From: Spartobacteria bacterium
Lineage (GTDB): Bacteria; Verrucomicrobiota; Verrucomicrobiae; Chthoniobacterales; UBA6821
Direction: 5' to 3'
Length of the DNA: 8,554 nucleotides
Assembly (NCBI GenBank): GCA_003136515.1
Contig: PLEU01000100.1
Coordinates: 333 to 8,886 of the forward strand
In this document: positions 1-7,638 of the stretch, one piece after another
Layout: each line of letters starts with the position of its first letter
How positions within the stretch are numbered: position 1 is the first letter of the stretch
Position numbers and translations under genes: made by a program
The notes under the pieces: model-generated
The model's database searches: none
Told to the model about the DNA's origin: nothing
The model's input: only the letters and a program-made list of their open reading frames with translations

Positions 1-2196
1 GTCGCGCAGATCATCACGTTCGGCACGATGGGCGCCAAAAGCGTGATACGCGATGTGGGCCGGGTGCTGGGCTGGAGCTATGGAGATGCCGACCGGATCG
101 CTCGGATGATCCCAAACGAACTCAATATCACCCTTAACGGCGTTGATAAAAAAGGAAAGCATGAGCCGGGTGCAATCGACAAGAATCCCGAGCTGAAAAA
201 AGCAGTAGAAGAGGAACCCTCCACCGCTCAACTTTGGGGCTACGCAACTATTCTCGAAGGACTCTCCCGCAACAGTGGCGTCCATGCCGCTGGAGTTGTC
301 ATCGCTGACCGCGACCTCTCTGAATACATTCCCCTAGCCCGCGCCAATGACGGCAGTATTGTGAGCCAGTATTCCATGGCCCCGCTCACCGATCTCGGGT
401 TGCTCAAAATGGATTTTCTGGGGCTCAAGACGCTCACCGTCCTCGACGATGCCGTGAAGCTGATCCGGCGCCACACGTCATCCTTTGATCTCTCCGCAAT
501 CGCGATGGATGACGCCGCGACCTTCGCCCTCCTCAACAGGGGGGAATCAATCGGCGTCTTTCAACTCGAGTCAGGGGGAATGACCGCAACGGCCAGGCGC
601 TTCCAGATCGAGCACTTTACCGACATTATCGCCCTGATTGCCCTCTATCGACCCGGGCCAATGCAATTCATCGATGATTATGTCGATCGAAAGAAAGGCC
701 GGAAAAAGATCGAATACGCCCACCCTCTTCTTGAAAAAATTTGTGCTGAAACCTACGGCATCATCGTTTATCAAGAACAAGTACAGCAAGCCGCGAGTGC
801 GCTGGCAGGCTACACGCTCGGGCAAGCCGACCTGCTCCGCCGGGCGATGGGGAAAAAGGATTTGGAAAAGATGGCCAAAGAGCGCGAGGTCTTTGTCGAA
901 GGGTGTGCACGGGTCAACAACATCCCCTCCAGACAGGCCAATGCAATCTTTGACTTTTTGGAAAAATTTGCCCAGTACGGGTTCAACAAAAGTCACAGTG
1001 CCGCCTACGGCCTGATCTCCTACCAGACCGCTTATCTGAAGGCCAACCACCCTGTCGAATTCATGGCCGGACTCCTCGGCAATGAAATCAACAATACAGA
1101 CAAGATCGCAATCTTCGTCTCCGAGTGTGCGCGCATGGGGATTACCATCCTTCCGCCCGACATCAACCGGAGTGCCCTCACCTTCCTGCCAGAGGAACTT
1201 CCCGGAGGCAGGGCTATCCGCTTCGGTCTTGCGGCGATCAAGAACGTTGGCGAAGCGGCCATGGCCGCCGCGATTGCCGAGCGTGAAGCCGACGGTCCGT
1301 TCAGAAATCTGGAGGATTTCTGCTCCCGACTTGATTCCCGATCCGTCAACCGAAAGATCCTGGAAAGCTTAGTAAAATGCGGTGCCTTTGACTGGGATGG
1401 ACGTCATCGCGCAGCCCTCATGGCCGCAATTGAGGGCGCGATGGGTGCGGCAGCCTCCGTCCAGCAGGATCGTGCTAGCGGACAGGTCTCTCTCTTCGAT
1501 TCCTTGGCAGACATGGCTCCTCCATCTAGTAAATTATTGAAAGGAATCGAGGCTGGAGAAGGTGTTCTCGATCGTTGGACGCGTGCTGAACAACTCGCCC
1601 ATGAAAAGGAACTACTGGGCTTCTACGTCACCGGCCATCCCTTGGATGACTACCGGGGGAGCTTGGAATCCGGCAGCTACGGCACCATCACGGAGGCGGT
1701 CGCGATGAGCGAACCGGGTAGTCTGCGACTCGCGGGTCTACTGACCACGGTGGAGAAGAAATTCACTAAAAAGGATGGGCGTCCCTTCGGCATCATGACG
1801 CTGGAGGATGATACCGGAACGCTGGAAATAACCGCCTGGGATGAGTCCTTCAGCAAGTACGAACTCCTGCTTAAGGCTGGAAACGTCATCTCCTGCAACG
1901 TAAAGGTCACTCCGCGCGACGGAGAGATCCGCGCTATTGCGAGCGACTTCAAGGCCCTTACGCCAAAGCCTTCGAAAAAACCGCTCCGCCTCCGACTTGA
2001 CAGAATCAAGCTCACTGATGCCGATCTCCCGGCTATCACCGCCGCAATTCGGAAACATCCCGGCAAGCGCATTCTCATTCTGGAAATTGTCACCCCGTCG
2101 GGTGCTACCTTCCCGCTTCAACTCGGCACGGAGTTCCTAATCGGCGACGAACCCTCCCTACGGTCCTCCCTCAAACCGTGGTTGGCCCTAAATTAA
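1..2196 (+). CDS. dnaE: DNA polymerase III alpha subunit, 3' part (5' end outside window)
   Basis: This is the catalytic subunit of the replicative DNA polymerase (family C), which extends DNA at the fork in the cytoplasm. The frame is open from base 1, and the residues before the first Met at base 28 (VAQIITFGTM) already match the family, so that Met is internal. 731 residues are visible. Full-length DnaE is usually about 1150-1200 residues, so the PHP domain and the first part of the palm, with two of the three catalytic aspartates, lie upstream. Seen here, counting from base 1: KMDFLGLKTL, whose Asp at about 138 corresponds to the third catalytic aspartate; YRPGPM at 216-221; YGIIVYQEQV; FNKSHSAAYG from 328; a helix-hairpin-helix region; and an OB-fold domain from about 576 to 660, followed by a C-terminal domain. 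I see no frameshift or intein in this part. No downstream gene is tightly coupled to it. Confidence 0.97.
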   Translation, partial: VAQIITFGTMGAKSVIRDVGRVLGWSYGDADRIARMIPNELNITLNGVDKKGKHEPGAIDKNPELKKAVEEEPSTAQLWGYATILEGLSRNSGVHAAGVVIADRDLSEYIPLARANDGSIVSQYSMAPLTDLGLLKMDFLGLKTLTVLDDAVKLIRRHTSSFDLSAIAMDDAATFALLNRGESIGVFQLESGGMTATARRFQIEHFTDIIALIALYRPGPMQFIDDYVDRKKGRKKIEYAHPLLEKICAETYGIIVYQEQVQQAASALAGYTLGQADLLRRAMGKKDLEKMAKEREVFVEGCARVNNIPSRQANAIFDFLEKFAQYGFNKSHSAAYGLISYQTAYLKANHPVEFMAGLLGNEINNTDKIAIFVSECARMGITILPPDINRSALTFLPEELPGGRAIRFGLAAIKNVGEAAMAAAIAEREADGPFRNLEDFCSRLDSRSVNRKILESLVKCGAFDWDGRHRAALMAAIEGAMGAAASVQQDRASGQVSLFDSLADMAPPSSKLLKGIEAGEGVLDRWTRAEQLAHEKELLGFYVTGHPLDDYRGSLESGSYGTITEAVAMSEPGSLRLAGLLTTVEKKFTKKDGRPFGIMTLEDDTGTLEITAWDESFSKYELLLKAGNVISCNVKVTPRDGEIRAIASDFKALTPKPSKKPLRLRLDRIKLTDADLPAITAAIRKHPGKRILILEIVTPSGATFPLQLGTEFLIGDEPSLRSSLKPWLALN

Positions 2197-2231
2197 ATAT
2201 CACCCAGCCTCCATGCCAAACACAGAAACAT

Positions 2232-2257
2232 AAAAAAGCTGCCTCCTCATGGAGGAG
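2232..2257 (-). terminator. Small hairpin after dnaE with a T-run on the minus strand
   Basis: A 6-bp stem CTCCTC/GAGGAG (2243-2248 with 2252-2257) closes on a 3-base loop. On the plus strand it is preceded by AAAAAA (2232-2237), so only minus-strand transcripts would show hairpin then U-run, with a few bases between. For dnaE itself (plus strand) no U-run follows. It may stop antisense transcription, or dnaE transcription weakly. The stem is short, so this is a tentative call. Confidence 0.3.
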
Positions 2258-2284
2258 CCTACATCTAGCCTTCTTCAGTGCTTA

Positions 2285-2312
2285 TTGAAATCAAGGCAAA
2301 GCTTTTCATAAA
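2285..2312 (+). promoter_or_regulatory. Candidate sigma-70-type promoter for gpmA
   Basis: TTGAAA at 2285-2290 (5 of 6 to the -35 consensus) is followed after 16 bases by CATAAA at 2307-2312 (4 of 6 to the -10 consensus). Transcription would begin about 20 bases before the gpmA ATG, leaving a short leader. No convincing Shine-Dalgarno sequence is present there. The call rests on consensus matching by eye in an AT-rich gap, where such matches arise by chance. Confidence 0.35.
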
Positions 2313-2338
2313 TCTGCTAAGCGCTATGATGATTTTTC

Positions 2339-3100
2339 ATGAGCACTTCTTCATACAAACTTGTCCTCATCCGTCATGGCGAAAGTACCTGGAACCGTGA
2401 GAACCGATTTACAGGTTGGACGGATGTCGATCTGAATGAAAAGGGCCTCGGCGAGGCGAAGGCCGCCGGAGAGTTGCTGAAAAAAGAGGGCTACAGTTTT
2501 GACCGTGCCTATGTCTCCGTTCTGAAAAGGGCGTTGCGGACACTTTGGATGATCCTCGATGAACTGGATGAACTCTGGATTCCTGTGGAGCGCTCCTGGC
2601 GCCTGAATGAGCGGCACTATGGCTCGCTTCAGGGACTGAACAAGGCGGAGACCGCCGCAAAGTTTGGCGATGATCAGGTGCTGATCTGGCGTCGCAGTTA
2701 TGATGTTCCACCCCCCCCGCTAGAGCAAAGCGATGAGCGCTGGCCCGGTCATGATCCCCGTTATCGCAATGTCCCTGTTGCCGAGCTGCCACTGACAGAG
2801 TGCCTCAAGGATACGGTCGATCGCGTCCTTCCCTACTGGCACAATGAGATTGCTCCCGCTGTGAAGCGGGGGGAGAAGGTGCTCGTCACCGCTCATGGCA
2901 ATACCCTCCGGGCGCTGGTCAAATACTTCGACAATCTGAGCGAGGAGGAGGTGCTGGCACTAAATATCCCGACCGGCATTCCCCTCGTCTATGAACTTGA
3001 TGAGTATCTGAAACCCATCCGGCATTACTATCTCGGCGATCAGGAAGCCATCGCCGCCGCAATGGCCGCTGTGGCCTCTCAGGGCAAGTCCCAGAAGTAA
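2339..3100 (+). CDS. gpmA: 2,3-bisphosphoglycerate-dependent phosphoglycerate mutase
   Basis: Cytoplasmic enzyme of glycolysis and gluconeogenesis that interconverts 3-phosphoglycerate and 2-phosphoglycerate through a phosphohistidine, primed by 2,3-bisphosphoglycerate. The 253-residue length fits the dPGM family (about 250). Seen: [10 protein letters not shown] with the phospho-accepting His13; Arg64 in LKRALRT; Glu91 in [14 protein letters not shown]; and the second catalytic His186 in [10 protein letters not shown]. These all sit two residues later than in the E. coli enzyme (H11, R62, E89, H184). [20 protein letters not shown] is also typical. The ATG at 2339 gives the expected short N-terminus; the ATGs at 2326 and 2329 are in another frame. 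There is no clear Shine-Dalgarno sequence. The C-terminus ends in an Ala-rich and Lys-containing tail. It lies 51 bases before pepF on the same strand, so co-transcription is possible. Confidence 0.96.
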   Translation: MSTSSYKLVLIRHGESTWNRENRFTGWTDVDLNEKGLGEAKAAGELLKKEGYSFDRAYVSVLKRALRTLWMILDELDELWIPVERSWRLNERHYGSLQGLNKAETAAKFGDDQVLIWRRSYDVPPPPLEQSDERWPGHDPRYRNVPVAELPLTECLKDTVDRVLPYWHNEIAPAVKRGEKVLVTAHGNTLRALVKYFDNLSEEEVLALNIPTGIPLVYELDEYLKPIRHYYLGDQEAIAAAMAAVASQGKSQK

Positions 3101-3151
3101 CGCTCCGTCTCGCCCTCAGTCCCGATTTGTTTCTCTTAGGCCTTTGTTTTC

Positions 3152-5008
3152 ATGACCAGTCATCGCATACACGCATACCTGTTTCCCATTGCTGATCTCT
3201 CAGGTGAAATCCCAGTCAAAGGCCTCAAAACCCGTGGAGAAGTTCCCGAATATGATACGTGGGATCTGACACCACTCTTCCCTGATGATGAAGCCTGGGA
3301 GAGGGAGTTTGCCAGATTGGGGAGTCGTTATGCAGAAGTGAACTCCTTTCGAGGAAAACTGGGCCTGAGTGCCGTTGATCTCCTGGCTGTTCTGGAATTT
3401 GAAAAGTCAGTAGATCGCGTGTCGGGCCGTCTGGGACAGTACGCCGGGCTGCGCCTTTCAGAAGATGCATCCGATGCCACCGCTCTCGATCGTGAAGGAC
3501 GGCTCCAGTCGCTGGGTGTCAAAATCAGCGAATCCTGTTCCTGGGTCTCTCCGGAAATACAGTGTATCCCAGATGAGACCTTTGAGGCATTCCTTGCCGA
3601 TCCTATCCTAGTGGAGTGGGTGGTACCTTTAACACGCCTGCGCCGCCTCAAACCACATACCTTGAGCAAAAACGAGGAACGGCTCATCGCCCTAGCTATG
3701 CCATCACTCGGCGGGCATCATGAAACATTCTCCCAGCTCACCAATGTCGATATGACTTTCGGCATCATCCGGGACGATAGAGGACAGGATGTTGAGCTGA
3801 CCCAGAGCAGCTTTTCCTCTCTCCTCCAGCGGCCCGACCGGGTCGTGCGAAAGGCTGCCTTTGACGCCTTTTACGCAGAATTTTCCGATCATCGTTACAC
3901 ACTGGCCAGCGCACTAGCGAGTTCCGTGAAGGGAGATGCCTTCCTTGCGAAGGCGCGCAACTATCCCTCCTCTTTGGAAGCTTCCCTCTTCATCGATGAT
4001 GTCCCCGTTGCAGTCTATGAAAACCTGATCACAGCCGTACGCTTACGTCTTCCGGTGCTCCACCGCTACTACGGTCTGCGACAAAGAGTTTTCAATCTAC
4101 CCGACCTGCATGTCTATGACACTTACGCGCCGCTCGTCTCAGCGGTGCAGTGTGATGTGGGCTTTGACGATGCGGCGGACAAGGTGCTAAGCGCCCTGAC
4201 ACCGCTCGGAAAGGAATATACGGATACCCTGTCCCGAGGTCTGAGGGGAGAACGCTGGTGCGACCGCTACGAAAACAAGGGGAAGCGGAGCGGGGCCTTC
4301 TCTTCGGGCACTTACGAGGGTCCTCCCTATATCCTGATGAACTACAAGTCGGATGTTTTCTCCGACATTTATACACTGGCCCACGAGGCGGGCCATTCGA
4401 TGCATACCTGGTACGCGGCGCGGACACAGAGTTTTCAAACCTATCATTATCCGATCTTCCTGGCAGAGGTTGCATCGACCTTCAACGAGATTCTCCTCAC
4501 CGAGCATCTACTCGCAGAGACTAATGATCGAGCCACGCGCGCTTATCTTCTCAATCGACAGATCGACGACCTTCGCGGCACCCTCTTCCGCCAAACTATG
4601 TTTGCGGAGTTTGAAAAAATCATCCACGCCGAGGAAGAATCTGGAGCTGCCCTCACTCAACAGAGCTTACGTACACACTACCGTAGTCTGCTGGAGGCCT
4701 ACTTCGGATCAGGAGTCGTCATTGACGAGATGCTGGAACTGGAATGCCTTCGCATTCCGCACTTCTACAGTGCCTTCTATGTCTATAAGTATGCCACAGG
4801 GATCTCGGCGGCAATCACCCTAGCCACCAAGGTGCTCAAGACCGGCGATACGGATGACTATCTCGGATTTCTCAAAAGCGGCGGCAGCAACTTCCCAATA
4901 GATACCTTGGCGGCGGCTGGTGTGGAGATGCGTTCCCCGGAACCGGTGAACGCGGCGCTTGATCTCTTTGAGCGGAGAGTCGCGGAACTGGAGGATCTTC
5001 TCGGATAA
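3152..5008 (+). CDS. pepF: Oligoendopeptidase F, M3 family zinc peptidase
   Basis: Metallopeptidase that cleaves short peptides inside the chain, probably in the cytoplasm during peptide turnover. The 618 residues are close to the family's usual length of about 600. Seen: the N-terminal motif YDTWDLTPLFPDDEAWE at about 35-51, typical of PepF; the zinc site HEAGH at 411-415 in TLAHEAGHSMHTW, with His411 and His415 as ligands and Glu412 as the base; and FLAEVASTFNE, in which Glu439 is at the right distance (28 residues after the first His) to be the third ligand. HFYSAFYVYKYATG from 537 carries the conserved C-terminal Tyr cluster. The first 30 or so residues before the family motif are somewhat longer than usual, but no in-frame ATG, GTG or TTG lies between the Met at 3152 and the motif, so I keep this start. 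The stop TAA shares its last base with the ATG of the histidine kinase gene. I see no export signal. Confidence 0.93.
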   Translation: MTSHRIHAYLFPIADLSGEIPVKGLKTRGEVPEYDTWDLTPLFPDDEAWEREFARLGSRYAEVNSFRGKLGLSAVDLLAVLEFEKSVDRVSGRLGQYAGLRLSEDASDATALDREGRLQSLGVKISESCSWVSPEIQCIPDETFEAFLADPILVEWVVPLTRLRRLKPHTLSKNEERLIALAMPSLGGHHETFSQLTNVDMTFGIIRDDRGQDVELTQSSFSSLLQRPDRVVRKAAFDAFYAEFSDHRYTLASALASSVKGDAFLAKARNYPSSLEASLFIDDVPVAVYENLITAVRLRLPVLHRYYGLRQRVFNLPDLHVYDTYAPLVSAVQCDVGFDDAADKVLSALTPLGKEYTDTLSRGLRGERWCDRYENKGKRSGAFSSGTYEGPPYILMNYKSDVFSDIYTLAHEAGHSMHTWYAARTQSFQTYHYPIFLAEVASTFNEILLTEHLLAETNDRATRAYLLNRQIDDLRGTLFRQTMFAEFEKIIHAEEESGAALTQQSLRTHYRSLLEAYFGSGVVIDEMLELECLRIPHFYSAFYVYKYATGISAAITLATKVLKTGDTDDYLGFLKSGGSNFPIDTLAAAGVEMRSPEPVNAALDLFERRVAELEDLLG

Positions 5009-5010
5009 TG
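5006..5010 (+). promoter_or_regulatory. TAATG stop/start overlap coupling pepF and the kinase gene
   Basis: The pepF stop TAA (5006-5008) and the kinase start ATG (5008-5010) share one base. GGAGG at 4990-4994 is a possible ribosome site, but its 13-base spacer is long. Such overlaps usually mean that ribosomes finishing the first gene restart at the second. Confidence 0.75.
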
Positions 5011-6210
5011 AATCGGGGATTCATCGACAAGCTTGTCGAGCGGATCCGATTCGTTGAACCGGAGGATGTTGGACATTACCTCCAGCTTCTCTCGCGCGAA
5101 AAGGGGTTTCTTGAAACGATTTTCAATGCGATCTTGGAGGGAGTCATCGTCACCGATCCCTTGGATAGGATTATCTATCTTAACAAGGCGGCGTGCTCAT
5201 TTTTCGGCATGGATGGCACGGGAAATATTGGGCGATACCTCCACGATGCGGTACCCGGACTTGATCTCCGTTCTGTGACCCGAACCGGTGATGTCCTGAG
5301 TCGAGATCTTGAGGTATTTTATCCCGAACACCGCTTTCTCAATTTCTATGTCACTCCCCTGATGAGTGACGAGAGAGAGGATTCTCGCCGAAGTCTTGTC
5401 GGTCGCGCAATTATCCTGCGAGACATCACCGAAGCCCGCCGTGAGACCCAGGAGACCATAGAGAGTGAACGATTCTCGGCAGTGACGCTTCTAGCTGCCG
5501 GAGTCGCCCATGAAATAGGCAATCCTCTAAACTCACTCGACATCCAACTCCAGCTTCTTGAACGAAAACTAAAGAAGGATCAGAACTCGAAGGAAGCCAG
5601 AATGAACCTCTCCGAGTCACTTGCCATCGCCCGAGGGGAAGTGCGCCGTCTCGACCAGATCATCACGCAGTTCTTGAAAGCTGTGCGTCCCGCGCCGATG
5701 GATTGCCATCCGACTGATTTGAATGCATTGGTTCTGGAAACCGTCCAGTTTCTCCGTAGCGAAATTGAAAACCGCGGCATCACTGTCGAGCTCTCACCTG
5801 CACAATCCCTCCCATCCGTTTCCCTAGATCGCGATCAGATGCGTCAGGCCCTCTACAACGTGATTCGGAACAGTTTCCAAGCCATGGGTAACAAGGGACT
5901 TCTCCGCGTCGTGACGGGAAGCGATGACTCACACGTCTGGGTGGGTGTCGGCGATACCGGCGGCGGGATAGCTCCGGCGGCTATCGGAAAGATCTTCCAG
6001 CCCTACTACTCCACCAAGGATGATGGGAACGGCCTTGGCCTCCATGTGGTGCAGAGAATAGTGCGCGCTCACCAAGGCGAGATCATCCTTGAAAGTGCAG
6101 AGGGGAAGGGTCTTGTATTCACGATCCGCATACCTCGTATTGACCGGCGTATTCGCTTTCTTCCACCCATCGACCAGAGTGATCAGAACGATAAAAGTGT
6201 ACCATCATGA
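5008..6210 (+). CDS. Soluble PAS-domain sensor histidine kinase (NtrB-like)
   Basis: A two-component sensor kinase that would autophosphorylate on His and pass the phosphate to a response regulator not present in this window. The 400 residues have no hydrophobic segment long enough to span a membrane, so it should be cytoplasmic. Order: a PAS domain at about 33-140 (FLETIFNAILEGVIVTD onward); a short helix; HisKA with the H-box AAGVAHEIGNPLNSLD, phospho-acceptor His168; then HATPase_c with the N-box NVIRNSFQAM (284-293), the G1 box GDTGGGI (315-321), the F-box IFQPYYSTK (329-337) and the G2 box GNGLGL (340-345). After IRIPR (373-377) a basic tail of about 23 residues does not belong to the ATPase fold. 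The start ATG overlaps the pepF stop (TAATG). A GGAGG lies 13 bases upstream, farther than ideal, so translation may depend on reinitiation. Its stop overlaps the peroxiredoxin start. The PAS ligand cannot be read from sequence. Confidence 0.93.
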   Translation: MNRGFIDKLVERIRFVEPEDVGHYLQLLSREKGFLETIFNAILEGVIVTDPLDRIIYLNKAACSFFGMDGTGNIGRYLHDAVPGLDLRSVTRTGDVLSRDLEVFYPEHRFLNFYVTPLMSDEREDSRRSLVGRAIILRDITEARRETQETIESERFSAVTLLAAGVAHEIGNPLNSLDIQLQLLERKLKKDQNSKEARMNLSESLAIARGEVRRLDQIITQFLKAVRPAPMDCHPTDLNALVLETVQFLRSEIENRGITVELSPAQSLPSVSLDRDQMRQALYNVIRNSFQAMGNKGLLRVVTGSDDSHVWVGVGDTGGGIAPAAIGKIFQPYYSTKDDGNGLGLHVVQRIVRAHQGEIILESAEGKGLVFTIRIPRIDRRIRFLPPIDQSDQNDKSVPS

Positions 6211-6695
6211 GCACCCCACCCAAAATTGGCGACAAAGCCCCCTCCTTCACCTCTACTGCCGTAGGCGGCAGCTACGGTAACGGCACTTCCCTCTCCCTCA
6301 GCGATCTGAAGGGCAGGCCGGTAGTCCTCTATTTTTACCCCAAGGATGATACTCCTGGATGCACCACCCAAGCCTGCGGTATCCGCGATGCCTGGCAGTT
6401 GATCAAGGGCACGGGTGCCGCCCTCTTCGGTATCAGCATCGACCCGGTAAAAGCGCACGAGAAATTCATCGCGAAATTCGACCTTCCATTTCCTCTTCTC
6501 GCCGACACCGACAGGAGCATCGTCGAGGCATATGGAGTCTGGGTTGAAAAATCCATGTATGGGAAAAAATACATGGGCACCGAACGCACGACCTATGTCA
6601 TCGATGCCAAGGGAAAAATCGCTGCGATCTTTCCCAAAGTGAAACCGGCAGAACATGCGGAACTGGTACTGGGAGCTTTGAACAGCATTGGCTAA
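6207..6695 (+). CDS. bcp: Thioredoxin-dependent peroxiredoxin, Bcp/PrxQ type
   Basis: Cytoplasmic thiol peroxidase that reduces hydrogen peroxide and organic hydroperoxides, with electrons supplied by thioredoxin. The 162 residues match the Bcp/PrxQ family (about 150-160). Seen: IGDKAPSF at the N-terminus; FYPKDDTPGCTTQACGIRD with peroxidatic Cys52 in the PxxxTxxC motif and a likely resolving Cys57 five residues later, the atypical 2-Cys arrangement; Arg127 in GTERTTYVID, the conserved active-site Arg; and FPLLADTD. The ATG (6207-6209) overlaps the kinase stop in ATGA, which supports this start and translational coupling. It is the last gene of the plus-strand run and converges on the thioredoxin-like gene 136 bases on. 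Its placement after a sensor kinase invites a link to oxidative stress, but nothing in the sequence proves one. Confidence 0.95.
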   Translation: MSTPPKIGDKAPSFTSTAVGGSYGNGTSLSLSDLKGRPVVLYFYPKDDTPGCTTQACGIRDAWQLIKGTGAALFGISIDPVKAHEKFIAKFDLPFPLLADTDRSIVEAYGVWVEKSMYGKKYMGTERTTYVIDAKGKIAAIFPKVKPAEHAELVLGALNSIG

Positions 6696-6719
6696 GTTTG
6701 CGATCGCTCCAGAGACCGG

Positions 6720-6770
6720 TGAGGATGCCTCATGAGCATTAATCAAAGCCCGACAAGTAAAGAGGGGCTT
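6720..6770. terminator. Two small hairpins between convergent genes
   Basis: In the 136-base gap between the convergent peroxiredoxin and thioredoxin-like genes, TGAGG/CCTCA (6720-6724 with 6728-6732) forms a 5-bp stem with a 3-base loop. AAGCCC/GGGCTT (6746-6751 with 6765-6770) forms a 6-bp stem with a 13-base loop. Neither is followed by a good U-run on either strand. The position is right for a two-way transcription stop, but the structures are weak. Confidence 0.3.
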
Positions 6771-6831
6771 CTATCCGTTATTGTGCAGGTTTCATCGGTG
6801 AAGGGCACTCAGTGTTTCCGAGTATTCTGTG

Positions 6832-7632
6832 CTAGTTAGCCAATGGCACAATATCTTGTATCTTCTGTAACACGGACGAAGGTGCAACATACTTGTTACC
6901 GGGTAATTCGGTGATGGCGTTGCCATCCTTGTCGATGAGAACAAGAGATGGGATGGCTTGAGGATAATATTTACGTAACCGCCCATCCCCCTTCCTGTAA
7001 AATGATAACGCCGGCCAAGGCATGGAGTCCGATTTGATATAATCGTCCATATCTTTTGCGGTTTCATCCTCACTGAAGAAGACAAGTTCAAAGTCAGGAT
7101 GCGATCCTTTGAAGGAATTGTACCAGCGCACCAACTGCGGTGTGAATTCACGGCACCCCGGGCACCAATGGCCCGAGAAGTAAATAGCGGTATAATGTGG
7201 AGATTTCCCGGTATAAGTCGTCGTGAGCATATCTTTGATTTGATCAAAAAATAGCGGACTGTCATCGACGCTCGGAGAGGGGCTGGGGGTATCTACTGGT
7301 GTAGGCCTAGGTGTTGGTGCTGGCGTGAATGGTGTCACGCTGGGACGCGGGGTTGGTGTCGCCATAGCAGCCGCGATGGATTCTGGAGAAAAATCATCAC
7401 TTGGTATTTTAAACGGCTCTGCCCCACCACGACTCACAGTTACTTCGTCTGCCGCAACAGAAATGATCGTGAGGGTGGAACCCTTGGGCAGATCCACACT
7501 TCCGATTTGGTGACCATCAGCGATGATCGGTGCCTGTATCTCTCTAACCAGATCAGCTTCGATTATGGCCGAGTGAACGCAGCTGATCAGACAGACATTT
7601 CCTAGGAAAACAAGGGGGGGACTGAGCTTCAT
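6832..7632 (-). CDS. Exported thioredoxin-fold protein, nucleoredoxin/tryparedoxin-like
   Basis: Likely thiol-disulfide oxidoreductase on the envelope side. From the ATG at 7632 it has 266 residues. A TTG two codons upstream (7638) is also open, but the ATG gives a normal signal sequence (MKLSPPLVFL onward), so I choose it. Residues 1-22 are a hydrophobic export signal. LISC at 15-18 resembles a lipobox, so it could be a lipoprotein on Cys18 or be cut after about Ala22. Residues 24-80 resemble a small SH3-like beta domain (DGHQIGSVDLPKGSTLTI). Residues 92-121 are a Thr/Pro/Ser-rich linker. Residues 126-260 are the thioredoxin fold: YFSGHWCPGCREFTP with redox Cys157 and Cys160, FFSEDET, PWPALSF, and IPSLVLIDKDG with the cis-Pro at 228. 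WCPGC is a change from the WCPPC common in this family. The substrate is unknown. It faces the peroxiredoxin gene convergently and no partner gene is adjacent. Confidence 0.88.
   Translation of the reverse strand: MKLSPPLVFLGNVCLISCVHSAIIEADLVREIQAPIIADGHQIGSVDLPKGSTLTIISVAADEVTVSRGGAEPFKIPSDDFSPESIAAAMATPTPRPSVTPFTPAPTPRPTPVDTPSPSPSVDDSPLFFDQIKDMLTTTYTGKSPHYTAIYFSGHWCPGCREFTPQLVRWYNSFKGSHPDFELVFFSEDETAKDMDDYIKSDSMPWPALSFYRKGDGRLRKYYPQAIPSLVLIDKDGNAITELPGNKYVAPSSVLQKIQDIVPLAN
7270..7359 (-). repeat. Low-complexity Thr/Pro/Ser linker in the thioredoxin-like gene
   Basis: Thirty codons (residues 92-121) encode an imperfect alternation of Pro with Thr, Ser, Ala and Arg, for example TPAPTPRPTP. 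It separates the SH3-like half from the thioredoxin fold and probably forms an extended flexible spacer across the envelope. Such stretches vary in length between strains. Confidence 0.75.
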
Positions 7633-7638
7633 AGGCAA

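Noticed and set aside
571..1050. Long minus-strand frame inside dnaE (159 codons)
   Set aside because: It lies wholly opposite strongly conserved polymerase motifs and shows no recognisable domain; it is a shadow of the dnaE codon pattern.
6183..6746. Minus-strand frame of 187 codons opposite the peroxiredoxin gene
   Set aside because: The plus strand here encodes an unmistakable Bcp-type peroxiredoxin; the antisense product has no family features.
6792..7265. Second minus-strand frame overlapping the thioredoxin-like gene
   Set aside because: The alternative frame carries the WCPGC motif, cis-Pro loop and signal peptide; this one has no recognisable motif.
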